From NCBI GenBank assembly GCA_017433825.1, contig JAFRGL010000013.1, positions 124,001-188,000 of the forward strand: a stretch of DNA of 64,000 bases. Direction: 5' to 3'. This stretch comes from Eubacterium sp. Its GTDB lineage: Bacteria; Bacillota; Clostridia; Lachnospirales; Lachnospiraceae. Under the pieces are notes generated by a model that worked only from the letters and a program-made list of their open reading frames with translations, did no database searches and was not told the origin of the DNA. This document shows, one piece after another, positions 34,810-42,857 of this stretch (its first letter is position 1; every line of letters begins with the position of its first letter). The translations under genes were made by a program, and so were the position numbers.

Positions 34810-34902
34810 AAAAAACAGGCCTTTATCCTTCCGGGCGGAACATACGCTGACTAAAAAGGAGCGCTGCTCACTCACCTTAAATGTCCGGAGGTTAAAGGCC
34901 TG
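34810..34902 (-). other. Large branched hairpin with T run downstream of tcdA
   Basis: CAGGCCTTTA (34816-34825) pairs perfectly with TAAAGGCCTG (34893-34902), and the helix continues through CC.T.CCGG against CCGGAGG. The 50-base interior contains further small stems (GAGC GCT GCTC). On the minus strand six T residues follow. It is either an unusual first terminator of the flavin reductase-tcdA operon or a structured RNA of its own, directly ahead of a second terminator. Confidence 0.6.
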
Positions 34903-34964
34903 CGTTTACTGTCGTAATACTCGGATATTTCATCACCGGTTTTCCGCCGGAGGATTACAGGCTG

Positions 34965-35666
34965 TCAGATTCCCGCAATATGTTTGATAACTTCACCGGC
35001 GGCCAGAAGGCCAGCGGCGCCGGGCACGTAGGAAACTGAGCCAGGCGCATGTCTGCCCCTGTCATCTCCCAGAGTGCTGCCCTTCGGATCTTCCCGGGAA
35101 TACACCACCTTTACGCCCTCGATCCCCCGTTTTTTAAGTTCCCGCCGCATGACTTTGGCCAGTGGGCAGACGGAGGTTTTGCTGATATCCGCCACTTCGA
35201 AGGCGGAAGCATCCAGCTTGTTGCCGGTGCCCATGACGCTGATCACCGGAACGCCGGCATTCTTCGCCGCCTCAATGATGGCCAGCTTGGCCGTCACGGT
35301 GTCCACTGCATCCACCACATAGTCAAAGGCGGAAAAATCTATTTCTCCTGCTGTCTCCGGCAGGAAAAACATATCATGAATGACAACGTTGCATTCCGGA
35401 TTGATATCGAGGACACGCCTTTTCGCGGCCTCGGTTTTTTTCATGCCGAGGGTGGAATGCAGGGCCAGGATCTGGCGGTTCAGATTGGACTCACTGAATG
35501 TATCATTGTCGATCAGGTGCAGGCAGCCGATACCGGCGCGGGCCAGGGCTTCCGTCACGTAGCCGCCCACACCGCCCAGGCCGAACACCGCGACTGTGGC
35601 TGCGCCAAGCTTCTCCACGCCCTCTTCCTGCAGGATCATGGCCGTGCGTACTGACATTTCTTTCAT
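34965..35666 (-). CDS. tcdA: tRNA threonylcarbamoyladenosine dehydratase (TcdA/CsdL type)
   Basis: The 233-residue ThiF/E1-like protein has the nucleotide-binding GLGGVGGYVTEALARAGIG (about 26-44), the adenylate-site SESNLNRQ near 58, and later GTGNKLDASAFEVADI. These features, with the C-terminal GSVSYVPGAAGLL, fit TcdA, which cyclises t6A37 in tRNA with ATP. The ATG at 35664-35666 shares one base with the stop codon of the flavin reductase gene (TGATG), so translation is coupled. Confidence 0.9.
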   Translation of the reverse strand: MKEMSVRTAMILQEEGVEKLGAATVAVFGLGGVGGYVTEALARAGIGCLHLIDNDTFSESNLNRQILALHSTLGMKKTEAAKRRVLDINPECNVVIHDMFFLPETAGEIDFSAFDYVVDAVDTVTAKLAIIEAAKNAGVPVISVMGTGNKLDASAFEVADISKTSVCPLAKVMRRELKKRGIEGVKVVYSREDPKGSTLGDDRGRHAPGSVSYVPGAAGLLAAGEVIKHIAGI

Positions 35667-36250
35667 CAGGGCTTCTTTCTGACCGTATACCCGAAGGTGC
35701 CGATCATTTCTTTCAGGGAATAATATGCCCCGTGGGCAAAGGTGATAAGGTTGCAGGCATTGATGTCGAATCTGCCTTTTTCGTCCACAAATTCTTCGCT
35801 GACGTCCACGGCAATGACCTCCGCCATGAACATGTCGTGGCTGCCCAGGCGCTCCATTTTCATCACCTTGCACTCGATGTTCACCGGGCTTTCGGCAATG
35901 ATCGGCGCATAAACCTTGGTGGCCTCCATGGGAGTCAGATTGCATTCCTTCCATTTATCCACGTCCCTGCCGGACCGTACGCCGCAGAAATCCGTGGCAT
36001 AAGCCAGCTTCTCGGTGGTGAGGTTAATGACAAATTCCCCGGATTCACGGATAATGCGTCTGCTGTACCGCTCCGGACGCACGGAAATGTAGACAATAGC
36101 CGGGTCCGAGCAGAGGATGCCCGTCCATGCAATCGTCAGGATATTGCTGTTGCCCTGCTTGTCGCCGCAGCTTACCAGCACCGCGGGCAGGGGATAAATC
36201 ATCGTACCGGGCTTCCAGACCAGCTTGCCCTCCATTTTCACCTGTTCCAT
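35666..36250 (-). CDS. Flavin reductase-like FMN-binding protein
   Basis: The 194-residue protein has the split-barrel flavin reductase fold: PLPAVLVSCGDKQGNSNILTIAW near the N-terminus and ISVRPERYSRRIIRESGEFVINL in the middle. Such proteins bind FMN and act as NAD(P)H:flavin reductases or small flavoproteins. The ATG at 36248-36250 was chosen because GGAGG lies 7 bases upstream. It is the first gene of a two-gene unit with tcdA; the functional link between the two is not obvious. Confidence 0.88.
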   Translation of the reverse strand: MEQVKMEGKLVWKPGTMIYPLPAVLVSCGDKQGNSNILTIAWTGILCSDPAIVYISVRPERYSRRIIRESGEFVINLTTEKLAYATDFCGVRSGRDVDKWKECNLTPMEATKVYAPIIAESPVNIECKVMKMERLGSHDMFMAEVIAVDVSEEFVDEKGRFDINACNLITFAHGAYYSLKEMIGTFGYTVRKKP

Positions 36251-36286
36251 ATCTTCCTCCATCATCAAATTCTAATATTGTTAACG

Positions 36287-36610
36287 CATAACCGGTTGGG
36301 GGTTCTCCCCATTTCCCGCTTTTTGTGTTCAGGGGAGAATATTTTCTCTGTGCAACCAGCTGGGTCTCTCCCCTTTTCTCTTGTTTTCACGTCCGGGGGA
36401 GAAGTCTTCACTGTTTAACCGGCTGGGCTTCTATCCTTTTTTCTGATTTTCATGCTTAGGGGAGAATTCTATCCATGCATGACCGCCTGATTTTCTCCCC
36501 TTTCCTTGTTTTTTCACGTCCGGGGGAGAAACTTTTCATTGTTTGAAAGTCTCTTCTTCTACTCCAGGTTCTCTTTTTGCCCGCTGGGGGAGAAAATCTT
36601 CACTGTATAG
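36287..36610. repeat. Five tandem 63-64 bp units with TTCTCCCC/GGGGAGAA arms
   Basis: The motif GGGGA begins at 36332, 36396, 36459, 36523 and 36587, giving periods of 64, 63, 64 and 64 bases. Each unit has a left arm TTCTCCCC (or a variant such as CTCTCCCC or TTCTATCC), a T-rich spacer of about 21 bases, a right arm GGGGAGAA, and a tail like CTTCACTGTTTAACCGGCTGG. Units have diverged but spacing is kept. No reading frame runs through it. It is a phased tandem inverted-repeat array, and it is not a CRISPR. Confidence 0.85.
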
Positions 36611-36621
36611 CCGGGTATTCA

Positions 36622-36838
36622 GCAGAAGGAAGGCCGGGATTGGAGCAAACCGCTAAAAAACGCCGCTGTCGGGAAAGACTGATGAGGGACGAAAAGTTGC
36701 TTCCAAGCAATTCTTTTCGAGGCCTGCTGAGGCGGGTTTTGATCACAAAACCCGTTGAATCAGGCCGGTGCCCGAAATCAGGATTTCCTGCAGCGGCATG
36801 TTTTTTACGGAGAAGCGACCTGCCGGCCGTTCTTCTGC
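36622..36838. ncRNA. Structured intergenic element, copy B (candidate novel RNA)
   Basis: This 217-nt element is homologous to 18199-18426. It keeps the closing helix (GCAGAA 36622-36627 with 36833-36838; GGCCGG with CCGGCC), the second helix (AAAAAAC GCCGCTG 36655-36668 with CAGCGGC AT GTTTTTT 36791-36806), a hairpin CGAAAAG TTGCT TCCA AGCAA TT CTTTTCG (36690-36719) and a two-part hairpin GGCCTG...CGGGTTTTG ATCA CAAAACCCG...CAGGCC (36721-36766). Paired bases differ from copy A in a compensatory way. It lies between the tandem array and the stop codon of the hydrolase gene. Confidence 0.75.
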
Positions 36839-36873
36839 AGAATCGTTTATTTCAGTTTGATGTATTTTCTCTT

Positions 36874-39795
36874 CTACAGCTGCAGATACCGCAATACGGT
36901 CATCCAGCCCGGATTGTGGAAGGCAACCTCGCAGACTTCTTTACCGGTCTGGTCGCCGCCGATGCTTTCGAAGATGGAGCCGTCGTCACCGTGGGCGCCT
37001 ACCATCCGGCCGTTGCCGATGTAAATCTCGGTGTGGCCGTGGGTTCCCCGGATGTCTGTCCGTCTGTACCAGAGGATATCGCCGGGCTGCAGATCGTCCA
37101 TGCTGGTGAAGGGAAGCACCTGCCAGCCGGCATTCTTCATGACATTGACCATGGTACCGGTATAGAAGGGGCTGGAACCAAGTCCGGTATAGCCGGAATG
37201 CACCAGGGCGTAGAATACAAAGGATGAACAATCGGCGTCAGGATTCAGGTACCTTCTTGTCTGGGAATAGCCGATGCTCTCGTCCATGCCCATGGTAATG
37301 CCCCGCTCCACGTAGGAAATCATGGTAAACTGCGTGCTTTCCAGGAAATCATCCCCGCTGTACAGATGCACCAGGTAGGTGCCGTCACCGGAATGATTCC
37401 TGCCGGCTACGTCAAAGTAGAAGCCGCCCTGCCCGTCCGGCGTTCCCTGGTACCATACCAGGTCGTCCTGGCCGCGGTCCAGGGTCCATACAGCCGCGGA
37501 AAGCTCACTGACGGAGGAATTCTTATAGGCCACTCTTCTGACGTTGGTGCCTTCGGTTCCGCTCACCACAATGGAGCTGCCCATGGAGAAATACTGTCTT
37601 CCCAGGGCCATTTCACATTCGCAGCCATTGGCCAGCACCGCATATGCTTCAAATTTGTACAGGCCGGAATGGAAACCGTGGTTCTCGATATTGACATAAG
37701 CCCTGAAGCTGCCGTCGCTCTGCGGATAGGCGGTGTAGCCGCCCTTGTCGGATTTGTCATCCGCGCACCAGACGTAAACCTTCACGCCTTCCACCGGGAT
37801 GGAAGAGCTTTCGGGCCTTACCACCACGTCGAACAGGCCGTTGAACACGTCCATATTCGCCACGGAAATCCTGCCCTGGGCGTAGCTTTCCACCACAAGA
37901 TCAGTGGATTCCTTCAGGAAATCATAGGAGCCGTTCGCATTCACGCCGTAGGCGTGGATGTAATAGGTACCCGAGCTGCCGTGGTTTTTCACATCCAGGT
38001 CCAGCACATAGCGGTTGCCCTGCTGGCTGGCAGTATACCAGATGATGTCGTCCTGGGCATCCTTCTGGGACCATACCGCAAACCGGATCTTTGAATATCT
38101 GGATGCGGAAGGCACATGGCTTAAGGTAATGGTGTAATACCGCTCGTCGATGCCTTCGCTTATGGAAAGGGTCATCTCCCCGCCGGCTTCCTCCACGTCG
38201 AATTCCGTACCGCAGGCAAATTCATAGGCGCCTGCCTTGGTGGTCACATAGACGTGGCAGTAATATTTGCCTTCGCTGCCTTTATGCTTCGAGGCAGAGG
38301 AGCTTACCCGGTAGGTGCCGTCCGCCATTCGCTCGGCATTGTACCAGATGAGGTCATCCTGGCCGTCTGCTTCGCTCCAGACCGCAAACTCAGCCTTCTT
38401 CACGTCAAATCCGCTTTCCAGGCCCGCTGCGGAAATCACGAAGCCGCCGGCTGTATCTGCGGAAACCTTCACGTTCATGGGTTCTTCCGCCAGCTGGGCG
38501 GTAAATTCCGTGGCTGCCACAAACTCCGTTCTGCCGTTCTTGAGCTCCGCATAGACATGGCAGATGTAGACGCCCTTCTCGGGCAGCTGGTTCTTCAACA
38601 GCTCCAGCGTACCGGAGGAAGAGGCGGTATCGAAGGCCACGTCATACCATACCAGGTCATCCTGGCCGCGGTCCTGGCTCCAGACCGCGAAGCGCAACTT
38701 CCGGACACTGGTCTTCGGCGTGGTGCTCGTGATGTAGAATTTCTCCGAGCCTGCCGTCATTTCCACACTGTCAGTCACCGGGTCCGGTTCCAGCGCCGGG
38801 TCGGCGAAGGTGACCGTGCTGCCGGTCAGGCAGCTGCCCCGGCCGTCGGCAGTAAAAGCATAGATATGTACCCAGTAGCTTCCCAGGTTGCCCCTGTGGT
38901 TCTTCAGATCCATCTGGACTGTCCATCTGCCGTTTCCGGCATTTGCGCAGTCATACCAGTTAATGTCGCCCTGGTCGCCCTGGCTCCAGACCGCCGCGCG
39001 CACCGAGGTATAACCGGCATTTGCCGGCACATTGGAAATGATGATGTCGCAGGTGCCCTTTTTATTGCTGTGGTTTTCGAAGGAAACGTTTACAGCGGCG
39101 GGATTCTGCGGCTGCGGTGCTGCCACCTGCTGCTTCTCCGCTGCGGTAAAGCCGGTCGCTCCGACGAAGATATAGTCGTCGCTTCTGGTGATGCAGTAGA
39201 CGTGTGCTTCATAGTGCCCCGCGCCGGAATGTCTGTCCGCATCGGCAGTATAATGGTAATTGCCGTCCGCGGCCTCTTCCATCAGATACCAGTCCAGATC
39301 GTCCTGGCCGTCTTCATCGCTCCAGACCGCTGCCCAGAGATCGCAGCCGGAAGGAAGGTCGTAATTCTCCACCACCAGGTCGAACTGTCTGCCGCTGGAA
39401 TCAGCGGCCTGTGCATAAACTGCGGTTTCCCCCTTGAATACAAACTCCGTACCAGCCACAAAGGTGGGCACGTCATTCGTATCATAGGTATAGGCATGAA
39501 TGTAATAAACGCCTTTGTAGTTTCCGTGCGCGGCCATATCCACTTCACCGTTGAAACTTGCGTCCGCCCTGTACCAGTCCAGGTCATCCTGTCCGTTTTC
39601 CGCCGTCCATACCGCAAACCAGAGTTCATCCGTGGGATCGGAATAGCTGAAGTTGTTCGTGCTGATATGAATCCTCCCGTTCCCGGCGTAGGATGCGGAT
39701 ACCGTCGTACCGTCTGCCAGGGCTAAGCCTGCAGCAGACGCCAGAAATACCGCTGTCAGTACCAGGGCTGAAATGATTTTTATCTTTCTGGACAA
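36874..39795 (-). CDS. Secreted multi-repeat protein with C-terminal NlpC/P60-like peptidoglycan hydrolase
   Basis: The 973-residue protein starts with a TTG codon at 39793-39795, supported by AAAGGAGG seven bases upstream and by a signal peptide that begins there (cleavage after LALA, about residue 27). Eight repeats of about 90-100 residues follow, each around FAVWS..DGQDDL.WY and ending in G.Y..HVY; these are GBS Bsp-like repeats. The C-terminal 140 residues form a cysteine hydrolase domain: DCSSFVFYAL (Cys near 856), GHTEIYIGNG and VGAHGDDG. It most likely cuts peptidoglycan peptides at the cell surface, the repeats giving wall or polymer binding. The seventh repeat is degenerate (VYVWCADDKSDKGGY). 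Confidence 0.88.
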   Translation of the reverse strand: MSRKIKIISALVLTAVFLASAAGLALADGTTVSASYAGNGRIHISTNNFSYSDPTDELWFAVWTAENGQDDLDWYRADASFNGEVDMAAHGNYKGVYYIHAYTYDTNDVPTFVAGTEFVFKGETAVYAQAADSSGRQFDLVVENYDLPSGCDLWAAVWSDEDGQDDLDWYLMEEAADGNYHYTADADRHSGAGHYEAHVYCITRSDDYIFVGATGFTAAEKQQVAAPQPQNPAAVNVSFENHSNKKGTCDIIISNVPANAGYTSVRAAVWSQGDQGDINWYDCANAGNGRWTVQMDLKNHRGNLGSYWVHIYAFTADGRGSCLTGSTVTFADPALEPDPVTDSVEMTAGSEKFYITSTTPKTSVRKLRFAVWSQDRGQDDLVWYDVAFDTASSSGTLELLKNQLPEKGVYICHVYAELKNGRTEFVAATEFTAQLAEEPMNVKVSADTAGGFVISAAGLESGFDVKKAEFAVWSEADGQDDLIWYNAERMADGTYRVSSSASKHKGSEGKYYCHVYVTTKAGAYEFACGTEFDVEEAGGEMTLSISEGIDERYYTITLSHVPSASRYSKIRFAVWSQKDAQDDIIWYTASQQGNRYVLDLDVKNHGSSGTYYIHAYGVNANGSYDFLKESTDLVVESYAQGRISVANMDVFNGLFDVVVRPESSSIPVEGVKVYVWCADDKSDKGGYTAYPQSDGSFRAYVNIENHGFHSGLYKFEAYAVLANGCECEMALGRQYFSMGSSIVVSGTEGTNVRRVAYKNSSVSELSAAVWTLDRGQDDLVWYQGTPDGQGGFYFDVAGRNHSGDGTYLVHLYSGDDFLESTQFTMISYVERGITMGMDESIGYSQTRRYLNPDADCSSFVFYALVHSGYTGLGSSPFYTGTMVNVMKNAGWQVLPFTSMDDLQPGDILWYRRTDIRGTHGHTEIYIGNGRMVGAHGDDGSIFESIGGDQTGKEVCEVAFHNPGWMTVLRYLQL

Positions 39796-39884
39796 AATAA
39801 AACCTCCTTTATGATGCCCCTCACAAAAAAACAAAACCGAATCATACAGTCGCAAAAAAACCCCTTGCTTCTGATTATTTGTTT

Positions 39885-39913
39885 ATTGTACTCTATTACA
39901 GGAGAAAACACAA
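39885..39913 (-). promoter_or_regulatory. Promoter of the repeat-hydrolase gene
   Basis: On the minus strand TTGTGT and TACAAT are separated by 17 bases, leaving a leader of about 85 bases before the TTG start codon. Confidence 0.65.
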
Positions 39914-40018
39914 GCTTTTAGCGTAACAAATTCGTAATATTTGTGTTTTTATTGCTGTTTTCAAGCATATTTCCCCTTGCTTTACTATATTATATAATTT
40001 ATTTGAGGCATAAATGAG

Positions 40019-41395
40019 ATGGCATTAAGGAAACTGAAACACCCCTTACAGATGAAAATCCTGTACTTTCCGGAACGGTTTTTCATGCAGGCGCTGGCTG
40101 TTATGGAGCTTGTCTTTCTGGCGTCCTTCCTGCCGGAATCCTCTTCGCTTTCCGGAATACTCACCCTCCTGCCGCTTCTTGTGCCCGCCGTTACGGATTT
40201 TATCTTTTCCTTTATAAACGGCATCCTCATCGAAAAGCTGCCGCATCCTTCGGGAAAACTATCCTTCTGGCTGGCTTTCGGGGCCATTGCCGGAGGGCTC
40301 CTTCTCCTCCCGGTTTTTTTCGTAAGCGGAAATGTCACGGCTGCGGGCGTTCTTGTCCTGCTGGTACTCTCCCGCTTTTCCCGTTCCCTTTCGGAAGCGG
40401 CTTGCCTGACGCTTCCCGCCGTGCTGACGGAGGATGAAAAGGAGCGGTCGTCCCTTTCCGCCGTTTCCGGTGCCGGAAGGGCCTGGGCTTTCTGCCTGCT
40501 CATCCTTGCCGGATTTCCTTTCATTCGCGGTTTAAGCACGGGGTCTGTCCTTCTGCCGGCAGGCTTTCCGTATATCTGCCTTGCCTGCGCATTGCTTTAT
40601 ATCGTCTTTTCCCTGCTGCTTGCATTTTCCACGGGAAAAGAGGAAAAAGCCGCGGCATCGGCGGAAACAGCGGATCCGGCCGTTAAGTCCGGCACAGCGG
40701 ACGGAAAAAGGCCCTCCGTTAAGGATAAGGTAAAAAGCATTTTCGAAAACGGGCCTTTTATCGGCATTCTTGCCGCGGACCTGGCATACTGGACCATTGC
40801 ATCCCTGTCAGCGGGCTTTCTGCTTTTTTTCTTCAGAAGCCTGCCCGGGTATCTTTCCTCACTCTCCCTTTTCCTGGCCGTAAGGGCTTCGGGCAGCGCT
40901 CTTTCCGTCTTCCTGTACCCGGTATACATGAAGCTTTTCGGGGGAATAAAAAAACGCGTTGTGACCGTCTGCCTGGTCCTTTTCGCGTTCTGGAATGTTA
41001 TTTTCTGGTTCGGCCGCTGGAACATCACGGTATTCCTCATCGGGACTGCCCTCTTCTCCCTTCTGACCGGAAGCATGCACCTGCCCTTTACCGCGCTGTA
41101 CGCCGATGCTGCTTCCTACGGAAAATGGAAGACGGAGACAGCCGCGGAAACGCTTGTCATGCCGCTTTCCGCCATGCCGGAAAAGGCAGGCCGGCTTATC
41201 GTGCGCATCGTACTGCCCGCTGTCCTTGCGGCAGTTCATTATGATCCGGCCCTGCCGGCTGAAAATTTCACGGACACCTTCTGCAACAGCTTTATCATGC
41301 TGCCGGCTATCCTCAGTCTTGCCATCTGCGTCATCTTCGCCGTAGGATACCGGCTGGACGAGGACAAGGTAACCCAGATGATGTCGGAAGATTGA
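40019..41395 (+). CDS. MFS carrier of the GPH (glycoside-pentoside-hexuronide) type
   Basis: The 458-residue protein has about 12 predicted membrane helices with a charged central loop (about 205-240, rich in Lys, Glu and Ala). The motif ADAASYGKWKTET near residue 363 matches the conserved GPH sequence (AD..YG.WKTG), so it is probably a cation-linked sugar or glycoside importer. It is more diverged than typical family members. The ribosome site is a modest GAGG at 11 bases. It is convergent with the signal peptidase gene, with a 1-base gap. Confidence 0.72.
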   Translation: MALRKLKHPLQMKILYFPERFFMQALAVMELVFLASFLPESSSLSGILTLLPLLVPAVTDFIFSFINGILIEKLPHPSGKLSFWLAFGAIAGGLLLLPVFFVSGNVTAAGVLVLLVLSRFSRSLSEAACLTLPAVLTEDEKERSSLSAVSGAGRAWAFCLLILAGFPFIRGLSTGSVLLPAGFPYICLACALLYIVFSLLLAFSTGKEEKAAASAETADPAVKSGTADGKRPSVKDKVKSIFENGPFIGILAADLAYWTIASLSAGFLLFFFRSLPGYLSSLSLFLAVRASGSALSVFLYPVYMKLFGGIKKRVVTVCLVLFAFWNVIFWFGRWNITVFLIGTALFSLLTGSMHLPFTALYADAASYGKWKTETAAETLVMPLSAMPEKAGRLIVRIVLPAVLAAVHYDPALPAENFTDTFCNSFIMLPAILSLAICVIFAVGYRLDEDKVTQMMSED

Positions 41396-41396
41396 T

Positions 41397-41843
41397 TCAG
41401 GAGGTATGTTTCTTCTTCAGCCGCCTCCAAACGGCGATGGCGGTCTTTTTGAGCGTTGTACGCACCGGCGCGGTTTTCATTGTCCAGGCGCTGTACAACC
41501 GGTACGGCAGCTCATCCACCGTGTGGGTCTTCCCGTCCCGGACGTAAGCGGTCATGATTCCCAGGATATCGTCGTCCGTGATGCCGTATTCCCGGCTGAC
41601 GCAGTTATCCCCCAGGATCACGTAATCCTTCGGACGCACCTCCACTATCCGGTGAAGCACATACCTGCTTCCCCTGCGGTAAAGCACCACATCACCGGCC
41701 CTGCACCGCTCTTCCGTCTTCTTTCTGACGGTGAACAGGTCTTTTCCCTGCCGCAGCAGGGGCATCATGCTCGTACCCACATTGGTGTAGGTAAGCTCCC
41801 CGTTTGCTTCCAGAAACTCTTCGTAAGAAAATCCTTTACTCAT
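41397..41843 (-). CDS. SipW/ER-type signal peptidase-like protein (S24/S26 family)
   Basis: The 148-residue protein has the S26 serine motif GTSMMPLL (about 22-29), GDVVLYRRG, and VLHRIVEV, where bacterial type I enzymes normally have a lysine. The Ser-His pattern, followed by VILGDNCVSREYGI, is that of SipW-type and eukaryotic-type signal peptidases. There is no clear N-terminal membrane anchor, and only weak hydrophobicity near the C-terminus. It would cleave a leader or prepeptide. Its ATG overlaps the end of the PqqD-like gene by 8 bases. It is the last gene of the exporter operon. Confidence 0.78.
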   Translation of the reverse strand: MSKGFSYEEFLEANGELTYTNVGTSMMPLLRQGKDLFTVRKKTEERCRAGDVVLYRRGSRYVLHRIVEVRPKDYVILGDNCVSREYGITDDDILGIMTAYVRDGKTHTVDELPYRLYSAWTMKTAPVRTTLKKTAIAVWRRLKKKHTS

Positions 41844-42096
41844 CCAGCGCTCCGATTTTGGACAGTTCGCCAATCACTTTTTCCACATCCGCTTCAATCA
41901 CGCCTTCCGGCGCCTCGTATTTCTCCCTCATGGCGGCAATCACCTGTTCCTTCGTAGTGTCTTCCTTCAGAAGCTCCAGGATCGCCCCCAGGGTCTTATT
42001 GCCGCGGACCAGGCCCGAAAAGCCCGCATTTCCCGCAGGCACCAGCAAGGCTTCGTCTTTCGTATTGTGTGTGATAAATTCTTTTTTCAGTTTCAT
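41836..42096 (-). CDS. PqqD-like peptide-binding protein
   Basis: The 86-residue protein resembles PqqD and RRE domains, winged-helix folds that present precursor peptides to modifying enzymes. It begins MKLKKEFITHNTKDEALLVP and has the two-helix end TKEQVIAAMREKYEAPEGVIEADVEKVIGEL, split here by family convention into the two C-terminal helices. AGGAG precedes the ATG. No radical SAM enzyme or precursor gene is adjacent, so the partner is probably the HprK-like kinase or peptidase beside it. Confidence 0.78.
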   Translation of the reverse strand: MKLKKEFITHNTKDEALLVPAGNAGFSGLVRGNKTLGAILELLKEDTTKEQVIAAMREKYEAPEGVIEADVEKVIGELSKIGALDE

Positions 42097-42116
42097 TTTG
42101 CTCCTCTTTCTGTTCT

Positions 42117-42857
42117 TTATTCGTCTTTCCGCATGGCTTCGTATGAAAGCTTCGCGGCGGAAATGTCCATGTTGCAGCCCAGCCGGTACAGCCGGACAGA
42201 TGCGGCCAGCTTCTCCGTAAGCTCCAGCATCCTTGTCAGGGCGGGTATCCCCTCCGGCCGGTAAGTCTGCTGCAGAAGCATGGGCAGCGCCTCGCTCCTG
42301 TCAATCTGCCGGATGTGATTGTCCTTGGCCCGCTCCAGGATGCAGACTGCCGCAAGCGGGCAGGCGGTATTGGTGCTCAGGCGGTGCTTGCCGTCCCAGG
42401 GCGTGCCGTAAATGACCGCGCCGCCCTCCGTTACGCGCACCAGGGGCTTGTCGTCATTGATCATGACCGCTTTTTCCTTCAGAAGTTCCCGCCACAGCCG
42501 GGTGTGCGTGCTCTTGCCAGTGCCGCTTTTCGCGATGAAAAGATACGCCGCGCCGTCCACAGCCACGGCAGAGCCGTGCATCAGCAGGGTGTCATAATCC
42601 GGCAGGATCTCCGCCATCTTCCGGTACACTGCCAGTTCCTCCAGGTAGCCGTCGGAAAATGACCGTACCGGTATGCCCTCCAGCTCATCGGTCCTGGCGG
42701 ACCGCTCTCTTTCGTATTCTATGTCCTCCGGCGTCGTCTCCACGGCAAAATCATAAGTGCCGCCGTCCGTGCGGTAGTCTTCACACAGCCGGTGGACCTT
42801 CTCATGCACCGAAGAAATCCGTATGTCCACGTCCGCAAAGCGGTAGATGTCAGTCAT
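42117..42857 (-). CDS. HPr kinase-like P-loop protein
   Basis: The 246-residue protein has a P-loop AKSGTGKSTHTRLW (about 104-117) followed by MINDDKPLVRV and a GTPWDGKH block. This is the HprK-like C-terminal catalytic fold found in peptide-modification clusters, distinct from genuine HprK, which is longer and has an N-terminal HprK_N domain. Known relatives phosphorylate peptides in some lasso peptide clusters. The ATG at 42855-42857 follows GGAGG and overlaps the end of the ABC gene by 8 bases, so it is tightly coupled to it. Confidence 0.78.
   Translation of the reverse strand: MTDIYRFADVDIRISSVHEKVHRLCEDYRTDGGTYDFAVETTPEDIEYERERSARTDELEGIPVRSFSDGYLEELAVYRKMAEILPDYDTLLMHGSAVAVDGAAYLFIAKSGTGKSTHTRLWRELLKEKAVMINDDKPLVRVTEGGAVIYGTPWDGKHRLSTNTACPLAAVCILERAKDNHIRQIDRSEALPMLLQQTYRPEGIPALTRMLELTEKLAASVRLYRLGCNMDISAAKLSYEAMRKDE

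Noticed and set aside
36287-36610. CRISPR array
   Set aside because: Units diverge throughout, no constant repeat alternates with unique spacers, and no cas gene is near. It is a tandem inverted-repeat array.
38254-39726. Open frame of 490 codons on the plus strand opposite the repeat-hydrolase gene
   Set aside because: It mirrors the repeated GQDDL.WY domains of the real gene and has no signal, motif or ribosome site of its own.
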